Assembly: GCA_900539465.1 (NCBI GenBank)
Contig: UQCF01000014.1
Span: 1-63,734, forward strand
Source: an uncultured Ruminococcus sp.
Lineage (GTDB): Bacteria > Bacillota > Clostridia > Oscillospirales > Acutalibacteraceae
Reading direction: 5' to 3'
DNA length: 63,734 nt
Made by a program: the position numbers and the translations under genes. Below the pieces are notes generated by a model. That model saw only the letters and a program-made list of their open reading frames with translations. It was not told the DNA's origin and ran no database searches. Below are positions 42,255-51,725 of this stretch, piece after piece. The stretch's first letter is position 1. Each line of letters begins with the position of its first letter.

Positions 42255-43259
42255 GTGAGTTTTTTGGGTATTTTGGATTTTCTCAAATTTTTCGGCGGCC
42301 TTGCGCTGTTTTTATTCGGTATGAAAATGATGAGTGCAGAGCTTGAAAAAAGTGCGGGCGGACGTCTTAAAGACATCATGGCAAGGTTTACAAAAAACAA
42401 ATACAAATCTTTTTTATCGGGCTTTGTGAGCACTGCCGCAGTTCAGTCGTCATCGGCAGTCACCGTTATGACCGTGGGTTTTGTAAACAGCGGAATCATG
42501 AGCCTTAAAGGCGCAGTGGGGGTAATAATAGGCTCAAATGTAGGCACGACGGCGACATCATGGCTGCTCGGGCTTTCGGGTATAGGCTCCGGCAATATTT
42601 TTCTTGAGCTTTTAAAGCCCGCGTCACTTGCAAGCATTGCCGCCGTTGCAGGTCTTGTTATAAACGAAGTGCACAAAAAGAAGGGCGGCTCAAAGCAAAG
42701 CATTGCCTCTGCGCTGATAGGTTTTGCGGTGCTGATGTTCGGCATGGAAACAATGTCCGGCTCTGTAACAGGCCTTAAAGACGAAGAGTGGTTTTTAAGC
42801 TCTATGCTCATATTCTCGCGCCCGGCAACGGGACTTTTTGCCGGAATACTTTTGACCGCACTTATGCAAAGCTCCTCTGCCTCTGTCGGAATGCTGCAGG
42901 CACTCAGCGTTACGGGCTCTTTGAGCTACGGAGCCTGCATACCGATAGTTTTGGGGCAGAATATAGGCACTTGCGTAACCACACTCATAGCCTCTGCAGG
43001 CGCAGGCAAAAACGCAAAATGTGCCGCGCTCATACATCTTTATTTTAACTTGCTCAGCGCAATAGTCTTTGGTGCGCTTACCTTTGCCGTGTATAAAACG
43101 GCAAATCTGCCGCTGTTTGCAGAGCCGGCAAACGGAGTCGGCATAGCGGCTATACACACATCTTTTAACATTTTTGCCGCCCTGTTTATGATGCCTTTGT
43201 CAGAAAAACTCGAAACTCTCGCAATCAAAACCGCGTCGCTCAAAAAAAATATTGCATAA
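42255..43259 (+). CDS. Na/Pi-cotransporter family membrane protein
   Basis: A 334-residue integral membrane protein with about eight helices and two inverted repeats carrying the family's QSSS signature: AAVQSSSAVTVMTVGFVNSG and ALMQSSSASVGMLQALSV. Each is followed by a Gly-rich IGSNVGTTATSW / LGQNIGTCVTTL segment, as in NptA/PNaS proteins that import phosphate with sodium. The C-terminal PhoU-like domain of many bacterial members is missing. The nominal start is GTG with a weak ribosome site, so the first residues are uncertain. Specificity for phosphate is by family only. Confidence 0.9.
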   Translation: MSFLGILDFLKFFGGLALFLFGMKMMSAELEKSAGGRLKDIMARFTKNKYKSFLSGFVSTAAVQSSSAVTVMTVGFVNSGIMSLKGAVGVIIGSNVGTTATSWLLGLSGIGSGNIFLELLKPASLASIAAVAGLVINEVHKKKGGSKQSIASALIGFAVLMFGMETMSGSVTGLKDEEWFLSSMLIFSRPATGLFAGILLTALMQSSSASVGMLQALSVTGSLSYGACIPIVLGQNIGTCVTTLIASAGAGKNAKCAALIHLYFNLLSAIVFGALTFAVYKTANLPLFAEPANGVGIAAIHTSFNIFAALFMMPLSEKLETLAIKTASLKKNIA

Positions 43260-43363
43260 GACGAAGTTAGACCCAAAAAGGCAAAAAATAAAGTTGACCT
43301 GCGCCGATTTTTATTATACAATTATAAAGATAATGTAAAGATTTTTTAGAGGGGTGAGGGCAG

Positions 43364-44131
43364 CTGGATATTGAAAAAAAGCGTTTTATAAAAAGAAGTC
43401 TTTTAAACGCCGCATCGCTTGCTTTTTTAATAATTGCAATCGCCCTCACGGTCTTGCTTGCCGTCTCGGGCAGTGAGAGGTTTAAATATTGGTGGCAGAC
43501 TTATCAGGACTATCTTTATTCCGCACAGCTAAAGGTTGAACATCTTGAAAACAAAGGGTATCTTGTGTTTACGCTGATGTTTTTATTCGCTTTTAAGGCG
43601 TTTATACCCATTTATCCGCTGTCTATAGTGTGCGCGGTGTCGGGTGTTGTTTTTCCGATTTATTTTGCAATACCGATAAATATTTTGGGTATGGCGATGC
43701 ACTTCACTTTAAAATATGTTTGGGGCAAAAGAATAGGTCCCGGCGGAGTAAGTATTATTCTTAAAAAGAACGAAGCGATACGCCTTATAATGGAAAAAGA
43801 CGGCAGGGGCAACCCGTGGCTGCTTGTGCTTTTCAGGCTCATACCGTGTTTTCCGATAAATCCCGTAAGCCAGCTTTACGGCTCGATGGGCTTTGATTTC
43901 AGTAAATTTTTAGCTCTCTCGCTTCTCGGCTACTCCCCTCTTTTGTTTATGTACACGGTAGTCGGCCGAAACGCCTACAATCCTTTATCGGCAGGCTTCC
44001 TGCTTCCGCTTATAGCCATATCTCTTTTGGCGGCGGTCGTTATATATATTATAAACGTTCTTATATATCATAAAAATTCAAGGAGAAAGAAAAATGTCAA
44101 ACATAAAAAACATAAAAGAGCAACTCATTAA
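43364..44131 (+). CDS. VTT/DedA-TMEM64-type membrane protein, CTG start
   Basis: An integral membrane protein of the VTT (SNARE-associated/TVP38) family. Core motif: LFRLIPCFPINPVSQLYGSM (about 155-174), with helices before and after it and a Lys/Arg-rich tail. The first conventional start (TTG at 43454) would remove an evident N-terminal helix (SLLNAASLAFLIIAIALTVL). The frame is open up to a CTG at 43364, with GAGGGGTGAGG just upstream and a stop further 5', so CTG is the likely start. Family members in bacteria are linked to lipid scrambling and undecaprenyl- or PE-lipid handling; exact role unknown. It overlaps galK-like by 38 bp. Confidence 0.8.
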   Translation: MDIEKKRFIKRSLLNAASLAFLIIAIALTVLLAVSGSERFKYWWQTYQDYLYSAQLKVEHLENKGYLVFTLMFLFAFKAFIPIYPLSIVCAVSGVVFPIYFAIPINILGMAMHFTLKYVWGKRIGPGGVSIILKKNEAIRLIMEKDGRGNPWLLVLFRLIPCFPINPVSQLYGSMGFDFSKFLALSLLGYSPLLFMYTVVGRNAYNPLSAGFLLPLIAISLLAAVVIYIINVLIYHKNSRRKKNVKHKKHKRATH

Positions 44132-45374
44132 CGGTGAAAAAGACGAAGCTTTGCTCACGGTTTATACAAAAGAATCGCTCGAATTTCAAAGACAGCGTCA
44201 TGCAGAAATTGCCGACACATTTGCAGAGCTTTACGGCGACACAGACGGCGTATGTATGTTCAGCGCACCCGGCCGCACAGAGGTCGGCGGAAATCACACC
44301 GACCACAACCACGGCAAGGTGCTTGCCGCAAGCATAAATCTTGACACTGTCGCCTTTGCCGCAAAACGTGACGACAACATAATCTGCGAAAAATCCGCAG
44401 GTCACGGCATGAACAAGGTTGATGTTTCATCACTTGAAATTGACCCCAAAGAGTTCGGTCATTCCGCCGCGCTTATAAGAGGAATGTGCGCGGGATTTAA
44501 AGACTATGGCTACAGCTACGGCGGATTTAACGCCGCCGGAACTACTCAGGTTCTCTCCGGCTCGGGACTTTCGTCCTCTGCCGCGTTTGAGGTTCTTATC
44601 GGCACAATACTCAACTATCTTTATAACGACGGCAAGGTTTCGCCTGTTGAGATAGCAAAAATCGCGCAGTATGCAGAGAACAAATATTTTAACAAGCCCA
44701 GCGGACTTATGGACCAGATGGCTTGCTCCGTCGGCGGATTTATCTCTATTGATTTTAAAGATACCGCTAACCCCGAGATTTCAAAAATTGACTTTGACTT
44801 CGGCGCAACGGGTCATTCGCTCTGTATAGTAGACACCAAGGGCGACCACGCAAACCTCACCGACGAATACGCGGCAGTAAGGAAAGAGATGGAGGCCGTT
44901 GCCGCCGTATTCGGCAAAAAGGTACTCAGAGAAGTTGATGAAAACGAGTTCTACTCTTCAATAGCCAAGGTTCGCGCCGCCGCAGGCGACAGAGCCGTAT
45001 TGAGGGCAACTCACTTTTATAACGAGAACCGCAGGGTTGACGAGCTTAAAAACGCTCTTCAGAGCGGTGACTTTGAAAAATTCAAATCTGTTATAACCGA
45101 GAGCGGTCATTCGTCATATATGTTTAACCAAAACGTTTATGCGCCCAAACAGCCCAATGTTCAGCCTGTTTCGGTTGCTCTTTCGATATGCGAAAGAGTG
45201 CTCAAGGGCAAAGGCGCATGGCGTGTTCACGGAGGCGGATTTGCAGGCACAATTCAGGCTTTTGTACCGGATGATATGCTCTCTGAATTTAAAGCCGCAA
45301 TAGAGCCTGTGTTCGGTGACGACTCATGCCATATACTTAAAATTCGCAGCCTCGGCGGCACAAAATTATATTGA
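44094..45374 (+). CDS. galK: Galactokinase-like GHMP kinase
   Basis: A 426-residue sugar kinase of the GHMP superfamily, most similar to galactokinase, which makes galactose 1-phosphate from ATP. The sugar-binding signature reads SAPGRTEVGGNHTDHNHGKV, in place of the usual GRxNxIGEHTDY; ATP motif 2 is VLSGSGLSSSAAFEV; motif 3 is WRVHGGGFAGTIQAF near the C-terminus. The altered signature is shared by a subgroup in Clostridia, so substrate preference may differ. AAGGAG precedes the ATG. No galT or galE is next to it, although a phosphohexomutase is 5 kb downstream. Confidence 0.85.
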   Translation: MSNIKNIKEQLINGEKDEALLTVYTKESLEFQRQRHAEIADTFAELYGDTDGVCMFSAPGRTEVGGNHTDHNHGKVLAASINLDTVAFAAKRDDNIICEKSAGHGMNKVDVSSLEIDPKEFGHSAALIRGMCAGFKDYGYSYGGFNAAGTTQVLSGSGLSSSAAFEVLIGTILNYLYNDGKVSPVEIAKIAQYAENKYFNKPSGLMDQMACSVGGFISIDFKDTANPEISKIDFDFGATGHSLCIVDTKGDHANLTDEYAAVRKEMEAVAAVFGKKVLREVDENEFYSSIAKVRAAAGDRAVLRATHFYNENRRVDELKNALQSGDFEKFKSVITESGHSSYMFNQNVYAPKQPNVQPVSVALSICERVLKGKGAWRVHGGGFAGTIQAFVPDDMLSEFKAAIEPVFGDDSCHILKIRSLGGTKLY

Positions 45375-45380
45375 TAACAC

Positions 45381-45417
45381 GGCTGCTTTTAAAACTTCGG
45401 TTTCAAGAGCAGCCTTT
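45381..45417 (+). terminator. Weak terminator/hairpin after the galactokinase-like gene
   Basis: GGCTGCT/AGCAGCC stem followed by TTTGTG; the short T-run suggests partial read-through into the peptidase genes. Confidence 0.45.
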
Positions 45418-45439
45418 GTGACAGTTAGAAGGTCTTTTT

Positions 45440-46462
45440 ATGGAAAACATTAAGAATATTCTTTTGTCGCTCTCAAAGGCGGTCGGCACTTCCGGTCAAG
45501 AGGAGTCGGCGGCAAAAGAGAGCATGCGTCTTTTGCAAAAATATATGCCTGCCGAAATTGACGTTCTCGGCAACGTTATAGGCAAAAAAGACGGATTCGG
45601 CGGCGGAATTTTGCTTGACGCTCACCTTGACACTATAGGTCTTGTTGTAACAAGCGTTCACAAAAACGGATTTTTGCACGTTGACAAATGCGGCGGTGCA
45701 GACATCAGAACTCTTTGCGCGCATGATGTTGTGGTTCATGGCAAAAAAGATATATACGGCGTCATTACCTCTACCCCTCCGCACCTTATGGAGGACGCAG
45801 GCAAAAAAGCACCCGAGTTTTGCGACATTATGATAGACACGGGCATTGACGGCGATAAAATTTTTGAGCTTGTATCGCCCGGCGACAGAGTTACGTTTAA
45901 GACTCCGTACCGCGAAATGCAAAATGACATTCTCGGCGGCGCATATTTTGATAACAGAGCAGGTATATGCACTGTTTTGCGTACCCTTGAAATTTTGAAA
46001 GAAAAGAATTACGGCGGCAAAATTGACGTTTTGTTTTCTTCGCGTGAAGAGGTCGGCGGCAGCGGCGCGTCTGCGGCAGGCTTTAATTCATCGGCTAAAG
46101 AATGTATTTGCTTTGACGTCAGCTTTGCCAAAACAGCGGCTACCCCGAAATCTGTAACAGCCGAGCAGGGCAAGGGTGTTATGATAGGCTTTTCGCCGAT
46201 ACTTGACTGCTCTATGTGCAGAGAACTCGAAAGCATTGCCAAAGATAATGGCATTGATTTTCAGTATGAAATAATGGCGGACTCCACGGGGACAAACGCC
46301 GACCATATTGCGGTTTCGGCAGGCGGCAAAAAGACAGCTCTTTTATCTTTGCCGATTAAAAATATGCACACAGGGGCAGAAACGGTATCGCTTAAAGACA
46401 TTGAAAGCGCCGCGCGTCTCACGGCGGAATATATTTTGAGCGGAGGCGAAAGCAATGACTGA
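45440..46462 (+). CDS. M42-family metallopeptidase (first of tandem pair)
   Basis: A 340-residue cytosolic dinuclear aminopeptidase/glutamyl-peptidase-type protein. Metal and catalytic positions are recognisable: DAHLDTIG, GGAYFDNRAG, SREEVGGSGA, CFDVSFAK and the late His in IKNMHTGAETV. In the first motif the usual DExG is DTIG, an acidic-to-Thr change; the metal ligands themselves appear kept. GAAGG precedes the ATG. It overlaps the second M42 gene by 8 bp, and the two may form a hetero-oligomeric TET-like particle (inference). Confidence 0.88.
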   Translation: MENIKNILLSLSKAVGTSGQEESAAKESMRLLQKYMPAEIDVLGNVIGKKDGFGGGILLDAHLDTIGLVVTSVHKNGFLHVDKCGGADIRTLCAHDVVVHGKKDIYGVITSTPPHLMEDAGKKAPEFCDIMIDTGIDGDKIFELVSPGDRVTFKTPYREMQNDILGGAYFDNRAGICTVLRTLEILKEKNYGGKIDVLFSSREEVGGSGASAAGFNSSAKECICFDVSFAKTAATPKSVTAEQGKGVMIGFSPILDCSMCRELESIAKDNGIDFQYEIMADSTGTNADHIAVSAGGKKTALLSLPIKNMHTGAETVSLKDIESAARLTAEYILSGGESND

Positions 46463-47477
46463 GCTTATAAAAAAGCTCTGCCTTTTAAACGGAACATCGG
46501 GCAGAGAAAATGAAGTACGCGACTTTATAATAAATGAAATAAAGAATTTTGCAGACAGCATTGAAATTGACCCCCTCGGAAATCTTTTGGTTATGAAAAA
46601 AGGCAAAAAGAGAGCCAAAAACCGCGTTATGCTGGACTCTCACATGGACGAAGTCGGATTTATGATAACAAATATCAACTCTGACGGAACACTGAATTTT
46701 GAATGTGTGGGCGGCATCAGCTCCGCGGTTATGCTCGGCAGACATGTTTCGGTAGGAGAAAACAAGCTCCCGGGCGTTATAGGTCTTGTGCCGATACATC
46801 TGATACCCTCGGATAAGAGAAACGACTTTCCGGACAGAGACTCTCTCTCGATAGACATCGGCGCACAGTCAAAAGAAGAGGCGGAAAAGCTTGTACGCCC
46901 CGGCGACTGCGCCTATTTTGACTCTGAATTTGTGTGCTTCGGCGACGGGTATATAAAATCAAAAGCACTTGATGACCGCGTAGGCTGTGCGATACTTATA
47001 AATATGATTAAAACGCCTCAGCCGTATGACCTTTATTACAGCTTTTCTGTAGGTGAAGAGACAGGGCTCGGCATGGCAGGCACTGCCGTATATAATCTGA
47101 AGCCCGATTATGCCGTTGTTGCAGAGACAACCACAGCCGCCGACCTATGCGGTGTGGACGAAACCAAAACCGTTTGCCGTCTCGGCGAGGGCGGAGCGGT
47201 ATCTTTTATGGACAGGCGCACGGTTTATGATAAAAAGCTGTTTGACCGCGCCTTTGAGATTGGCAGAGAAAAGAATATAAAGCTTCAGGCAAAGACTATG
47301 GTTGCAGGCGGCAACAACGCAGGTATAATTCACAAATCGGCAGGCGGAGTTAAAACTCTCACCGTTTCGGTACCGTGCAGATATTTGCACTCACCGTCCT
47401 GCGTGATAAAAGAAGAAGACGTTTATTCATCAATGCAGCTTATGAGCGCTTTGGCAGAGGACTTTGCGAATGCTTAA
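46455..47477 (+). CDS. M42-family metallopeptidase (second of tandem pair)
   Basis: A 340-residue peptidase with canonical motifs DSHMDEVGFM, SKALDDRVGCAIL, SVGEETGLGMAG and RYLHSPSCVI. It is clearly homologous to the preceding protein but diverged, so the pair is an old duplication rather than a recent one. GGAGG lies inside the upstream gene just before the ATG, and stop and start overlap, implying coupled, equimolar synthesis. Probable role: trimming peptides in amino-acid recycling. Confidence 0.9.
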   Translation: MTELIKKLCLLNGTSGRENEVRDFIINEIKNFADSIEIDPLGNLLVMKKGKKRAKNRVMLDSHMDEVGFMITNINSDGTLNFECVGGISSAVMLGRHVSVGENKLPGVIGLVPIHLIPSDKRNDFPDRDSLSIDIGAQSKEEAEKLVRPGDCAYFDSEFVCFGDGYIKSKALDDRVGCAILINMIKTPQPYDLYYSFSVGEETGLGMAGTAVYNLKPDYAVVAETTTAADLCGVDETKTVCRLGEGGAVSFMDRRTVYDKKLFDRAFEIGREKNIKLQAKTMVAGGNNAGIIHKSAGGVKTLTVSVPCRYLHSPSCVIKEEDVYSSMQLMSALAEDFANA

Positions 47478-48243
47478 AATAATAGACAGTGACGAAATAA
47501 ACATTAAAGATATATGCTCGCACGATGTTTACGGCACACGCATATATGCTTATTATTTAACCTACGGCATTCAGTTTGATTTTTTTAAAGCGTGGATACA
47601 GCAAACAGATAGCGGCAAAACAACCGCCGCAATTTGTCTTATTGACGGCAGTATGACCCTCACCTGCAGTGACGACGCAGACTTTGATGAGCTTGCGGCA
47701 TTTATAAATATGATGGGTTTTAACTCTTTGCAATGTGACCGAAATGTGGCAAAAAAAATCGGCGCAAACGAAGCTTTGTGGGGCTATGTTGTGAGATACA
47801 AGCACAGTGAAAAGCCTAAAAAGGATTTCGGCAATGCGGTTTTCGGCTTTGACGGCGATTTATCAAAAATATATTCGCTGATTAAAGAGGCAGATCTTAT
47901 CGGTGTGGGCGACTATTTGCCGTGGCTCTCGGATATAAGCTACCGCATAAAAAGAAACACTGCAAAACCTTTTTGCGCCTATGACGGAGAAAGGCTTATG
48001 TCCTGCGCTTCGGCACTTTTTATAACAGACAGTGCAGCCTTGCTCGGTGCGGTTGCAACGGATCCCGATTACCGCTCAAAAGGGCTTGCGGGTGAACTTG
48101 TGACCACGCTCGGCGAAGAGATGAGCTCTCTAAAAAAAAGAGCGGAGCTCTTATGCAAACATGACTCAATTGTGGAATTTTATCACAGCATAGGTTTTGA
48201 AACCGTCGGTGAATGGGCAATCATCGAAAGGAAGGACGAATAA
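47470..48243 (+). CDS. GNAT-family N-acetyltransferase
   Basis: A 257-residue protein. The C-terminal half has the acetyl-CoA binding region ALLGAVATDPDYRSKGLAGEL (about 195-215), the V/I-x-x-x-x-R/S-x-G-x-G/A motif of GNAT enzymes, and the ending FYHSIGFETVGEWAII. The N-terminal half is a second, degenerate lobe. The ATG at 47470 overlaps the M42 stop region; the upstream TTG is less likely. Acceptor substrate unknown. It is followed by the PLP-enzyme gene with 1 nt spacing. Confidence 0.82.
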   Translation: MLKIIDSDEINIKDICSHDVYGTRIYAYYLTYGIQFDFFKAWIQQTDSGKTTAAICLIDGSMTLTCSDDADFDELAAFINMMGFNSLQCDRNVAKKIGANEALWGYVVRYKHSEKPKKDFGNAVFGFDGDLSKIYSLIKEADLIGVGDYLPWLSDISYRIKRNTAKPFCAYDGERLMSCASALFITDSAALLGAVATDPDYRSKGLAGELVTTLGEEMSSLKKRAELLCKHDSIVEFYHSIGFETVGEWAIIERKDE

Positions 48244-48244
48244 A

Positions 48245-49510
48245 TTGAAACAGAACTTTTTTGAAATAGACGAAAAAATACAGAGAGCCGCCGACGAGGC
48301 TATTGCAAAGACCGAGCCGCAGTTTAAAAAAATCGCAGAAATAAGCGAATACAATCAGCAAAAAGTTTTATCGGCATTCATTAAAAACGGCGTGAGCGAG
48401 AGTATGTTCGCTTCGTCAACCGGCTACGGCTACGGCGACAGGGGCAGAGAAACGCTCGATAAGGTTTTTGCCGACATTGTAGGCGCGGAAGATTCTCTTG
48501 TCCGCCACAATTTCACCTGCGGCACACACACGCTCGCTGTTGCGCTTTTCGGACTTTTGAGAACGGGCGACACCATGCTTTGCGTTACGGGAACGCCGTA
48601 TGACACAATTCATTCGGTAATAGGCATTGACGGCAAAGGCGACGGTTCGCTCGCAGACTACGGCATAAAATATAAGCAGGTCAATCTCGGTGAAGACGAC
48701 AAACCCGATATCCCCGCGATAATAAACGCACTGCAAACAAATAACATAAAGCTTGTCTATATTCAGCGTTCAAGAGGATATGAGCTTCGCCCGAGCCTCT
48801 CTTGCGAAGAAATCAAAGAAATAATCGACGCCGTGAGAAAGAACAGCAACGCACTTGTTATGGTAGATAACTGCTACGGAGAATTTGTGCAGACGATAGA
48901 GCCGACGGAATACGGTGCAGATATAATCGCAGGCTCTTTAATAAAGAACGCCGGCGGCGGAATTGCCAAAACAGGCGGTTACATAGCAGGCAAGGCAGAG
49001 CTTGTTGAAAAGTGCGCCTATCGCCTGACTACGCCCGGCCTCGGCAGAGAGGTCGGTGCAACGCTCGGTCAAAACAGAGATTTGTTTTTCGGCATTTACA
49101 GCGCGCCGATGGTAGTAGGCGAAGCGTTAAAAACAGTTGTATTCGCTTCGGCTTTGCTCGAATCTTTCGGTTTTGAATCCACGCCCAAAAGCACGGACGA
49201 GCGTTTTGACATTGTTCAGACAGTAAAGCTCAACACCGCAGACAACCTCATTGCATTTTGTCAGGGGCTTCAAAAGGGCTCGCCTGTTGATTCGTTTGTA
49301 TTGCCCGAGCCTTGGGATATGCCGGGCTATGACGATCAGGTTATAATGGCGGCAGGCACGTTTACGCTCGGCTCATCAATAGAGCTTTCGGCAGACGGTC
49401 CGCTGCGTGAGCCGTATGCGGCTTGGATGCAGGGCGGCATAAACTTTTACAGCGCAAAAATGAGCGTTATGCTCGCAGTGCAGGAAATGTATAAAAAAGG
49501 ATTGATTTGA
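48245..49510 (+). CDS. Methionine gamma-lyase-like PLP enzyme ('aluminium resistance' family)
   Basis: A 421-residue fold-type I PLP enzyme of the Met_gamma_lyase family, historically called aluminium resistance protein. Motifs: FASSTGYGYGDRGRETLDKV, VRHNFTCGTHTLAVALFGLL for cofactor binding, MVDNCYGEFV with the Asp that holds PLP, and the Schiff-base Lys in AGSLIKNAGGGIAKTGGY. TTG at 48245 is chosen because AAGGA precedes it and any ATG upstream lies within the GNAT gene. The physiological reaction in Firmicutes is unsettled; C-S bond cleavage is the usual guess. Confidence 0.88.
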   Translation: MKQNFFEIDEKIQRAADEAIAKTEPQFKKIAEISEYNQQKVLSAFIKNGVSESMFASSTGYGYGDRGRETLDKVFADIVGAEDSLVRHNFTCGTHTLAVALFGLLRTGDTMLCVTGTPYDTIHSVIGIDGKGDGSLADYGIKYKQVNLGEDDKPDIPAIINALQTNNIKLVYIQRSRGYELRPSLSCEEIKEIIDAVRKNSNALVMVDNCYGEFVQTIEPTEYGADIIAGSLIKNAGGGIAKTGGYIAGKAELVEKCAYRLTTPGLGREVGATLGQNRDLFFGIYSAPMVVGEALKTVVFASALLESFGFESTPKSTDERFDIVQTVKLNTADNLIAFCQGLQKGSPVDSFVLPEPWDMPGYDDQVIMAAGTFTLGSSIELSADGPLREPYAAWMQGGINFYSAKMSVMLAVQEMYKKGLI

Positions 49511-50190
49511 TGTCTTATTCGGGAATTTCGGCGCAGACTATGTTTCTCTTGGCTCAAAACCGTTTTGAAAACAGCAAAATATTTTATGAAGAGCACAAAG
49601 AGCAGTTGAAAGCAGGCATAACCGTTCCCATGCGGCAGATTGCAGGCGAGCTTTCGCCGTTTATGTATGAGATTGACGAAATGATGAAGCTTGACCCCGT
49701 TCGCATGGTATCGCGAATACGCAGAGACACGCGCTACACACATGACAAGCATATGTACCGTGACAATCTTTGGGTAATGTTTATGAGGCCGAAACACGAG
49801 TGGCGCTATCATCCGTGTATGTGGTTTGAGGTGTGTCAGGATTCTTTTTCTTACGGCGTCGGCACATATGACGTAACCCCAGCTCTTATGGAGCTTTACA
49901 GAAAAGCACTGCTTGAGCGGCCCGATGAATTTTTAAAAGCCGCCAAAAGTGCAGAGAGCATAGGTGCGGCATTTTCGGCAGAAGAATATAAAAAGCCGAA
50001 GCCCGGCACACCGAGCGGCGAACTCCAAAAATATTATAATGTTAAAAATCTCTTTTTTGTTAAGCACAGACGTGATTTTAAAACGCTTGAAAGCGATGAA
50101 ATAATTAAGCAGTTAAAAGAAGAATATAAGGCGTACGCGCCTATGTATAAATTTTTACTGAGCATATCTGACGAATATATTTCTTCATGA
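49510..50190 (+). CDS. DUF2461-family protein
   Basis: A 226-residue protein with the family features RMVSRIRRDTRYTHDKHMYR and WFEVCQDSFSYGVGTYDV. It is soluble with no membrane segment. Start overlaps the preceding stop by one nucleotide (TTTGATG) and AAGGA lies 8 nt ahead. The family has no known reaction; the strongly conserved Arg-Asp-x-Arg block suggests a catalytic or phosphate-binding site. Part of the 45.4-51.7 kb plus-strand run. Confidence 0.85.
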   Translation: MSYSGISAQTMFLLAQNRFENSKIFYEEHKEQLKAGITVPMRQIAGELSPFMYEIDEMMKLDPVRMVSRIRRDTRYTHDKHMYRDNLWVMFMRPKHEWRYHPCMWFEVCQDSFSYGVGTYDVTPALMELYRKALLERPDEFLKAAKSAESIGAAFSAEEYKKPKPGTPSGELQKYYNVKNLFFVKHRRDFKTLESDEIIKQLKEEYKAYAPMYKFLLSISDEYISS

Positions 50191-50201
50191 GGAGGTACAA
50201 T

Positions 50202-51719
50202 ATGAACTACGCAGCATTTAAGAGCGGCACAGATATAAGAGGGTTTGCCGCAGACGGCTTTGAAAACGAAGCACTTTTTATGAGCGATGAATTTATCAAG
50301 AAAACAGCTCTCGCATTTGTAGACCTGCTTTGTAAAAAGAGCGGCAAAAAGGCGGAGGAAATAAAAATCTCCGTAGGTCACGATTCGCGTGTTTCGGCAC
50401 CGAGAATTAAAAATTGCCTTTTTGAAGCGCTCACCTCAAAAATTGCACAGGTTTTGGATTGCTCGCTTGCTTCAACCCCCGCAATGTTTATGTCGGTTGT
50501 CAAAACAGACGCCGACGCGGCAATACAGATAACCGCAAGCCACCACCCGTGGGAGAGAAACGGTCTTAAATTTTTCACCGTTTCCGGCGGACTTGAGGGA
50601 AAAGATATATCGGCAATTCTTTCCGCTGCGGAAAATGAAGATATTTCTTTCTTAAAACCCGACTCATCTAAAATCAAAAAAATTGATTTTATGAGCGAAT
50701 ATGCCGCAGACCTTCGCGGCATGATTAAAAAAGGCGTAAACGCAGAGGATTTTGAGCACCCTTTAAAAGGCTACAAAATAATTGTTGACGCAGGCAACGG
50801 AGTGGGCGGATTTTATGCAAACAACGTTCTCGCACCCCTCGGTGCAGACACCCTCGGCAGTCAGTTCTTGGAGCCTGACGGTATGTTCCCCAACCATATA
50901 CCGAACCCCGAAAATCAAAAGGCTATGGAGAGCGTGTGCGCCGCAACGGTAAAAAGCGGAGCTGACCTCGGCATAATTTTTGACACGGACGTTGACAGAG
51001 CCGGCTGTGTTGACAAAAACGGTGACGAAATAAACCGCAACAGCCTTGTTGCCCTCGCCTCGGCAATAGCTCTTGACGGCAGTGACGGCGGCGTTATAGT
51101 CACGGACTCCGTAACCTCCGACGGACTTAAAAAGTTTATAGAGTCGATAGGCGGCGAGCACTACCGCTTTAAAAGAGGATATAAGAACGTTATCAACAAA
51201 CAAATCGAGCTTAACAAAGAGGGCAAATACTGCCCGCTTGCGATAGAAACCTCGGGTCACGCCGCATTTAAAGAGAATTATTATCTTGACGACGGCGCAT
51301 ACCTCATAACAAAAATAATAATATACATGGCAAAACACGGCGGCATAGGCGCGATTCAAAAAATCCTCTCGTCTCTTGAGCAGCCGAAAGAGGCGCTTGA
51401 ACTTCGTTTCGGAATAAAATGCCCCGATTTTAAGGTATACGGTCAAAAGGTTCTCGATGACCTTGTTACATATGCGCAGAAGCAAAACGGCTGGCTTATT
51501 GCCGACGACAACCGCGACGGCATAAGAATTTCTCTTGACCAAAACCACGGCAGCGGCTGGCTGCTTTTGAGGCTCAGCGTTCACGACCCGGTCATGCCCT
51601 TTAATGCAGAAAGCAGCATAGAAGGCGGCAACAAAATTATAGTCGGGGAATTTTATGAATTTATAAAAGACAAAACAGAGCTTGACCTCTCATCAATCGA
51701 AAAATTTTTAAATAAATAA
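50202..51719 (+). CDS. Phosphoglucomutase/phosphomannomutase-type phosphohexomutase
   Basis: A 505-residue alpha-D-phosphohexomutase. Four domains are recognisable: phosphoserine loop ITASHHPWERNGLKFF (about 103-118, catalytic Ser; HHPW replaces the usual HNP), metal loop FDTDVDRAG (about 258-266), sugar loop ETSGHAAFKE (about 345-354) and a C-terminal phosphate-binding domain. FKSGTDIRG near the start is typical. ATG at 50202 has GAGGAGG in front. It may join galactokinase-like and glycolytic flux, but sugar specificity is not readable. Confidence 0.9.
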   Translation: MNYAAFKSGTDIRGFAADGFENEALFMSDEFIKKTALAFVDLLCKKSGKKAEEIKISVGHDSRVSAPRIKNCLFEALTSKIAQVLDCSLASTPAMFMSVVKTDADAAIQITASHHPWERNGLKFFTVSGGLEGKDISAILSAAENEDISFLKPDSSKIKKIDFMSEYAADLRGMIKKGVNAEDFEHPLKGYKIIVDAGNGVGGFYANNVLAPLGADTLGSQFLEPDGMFPNHIPNPENQKAMESVCAATVKSGADLGIIFDTDVDRAGCVDKNGDEINRNSLVALASAIALDGSDGGVIVTDSVTSDGLKKFIESIGGEHYRFKRGYKNVINKQIELNKEGKYCPLAIETSGHAAFKENYYLDDGAYLITKIIIYMAKHGGIGAIQKILSSLEQPKEALELRFGIKCPDFKVYGQKVLDDLVTYAQKQNGWLIADDNRDGIRISLDQNHGSGWLLLRLSVHDPVMPFNAESSIEGGNKIIVGEFYEFIKDKTELDLSSIEKFLNK

Positions 51720-51725
51720 AATCAA

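Noticed and set aside
50763..51584. A 273-codon antisense open frame opposite the phosphohexomutase gene
   Set aside because: Cys/Val-rich shadow typical for this genome; no start signal, and the sense strand carries the full enzyme signature.
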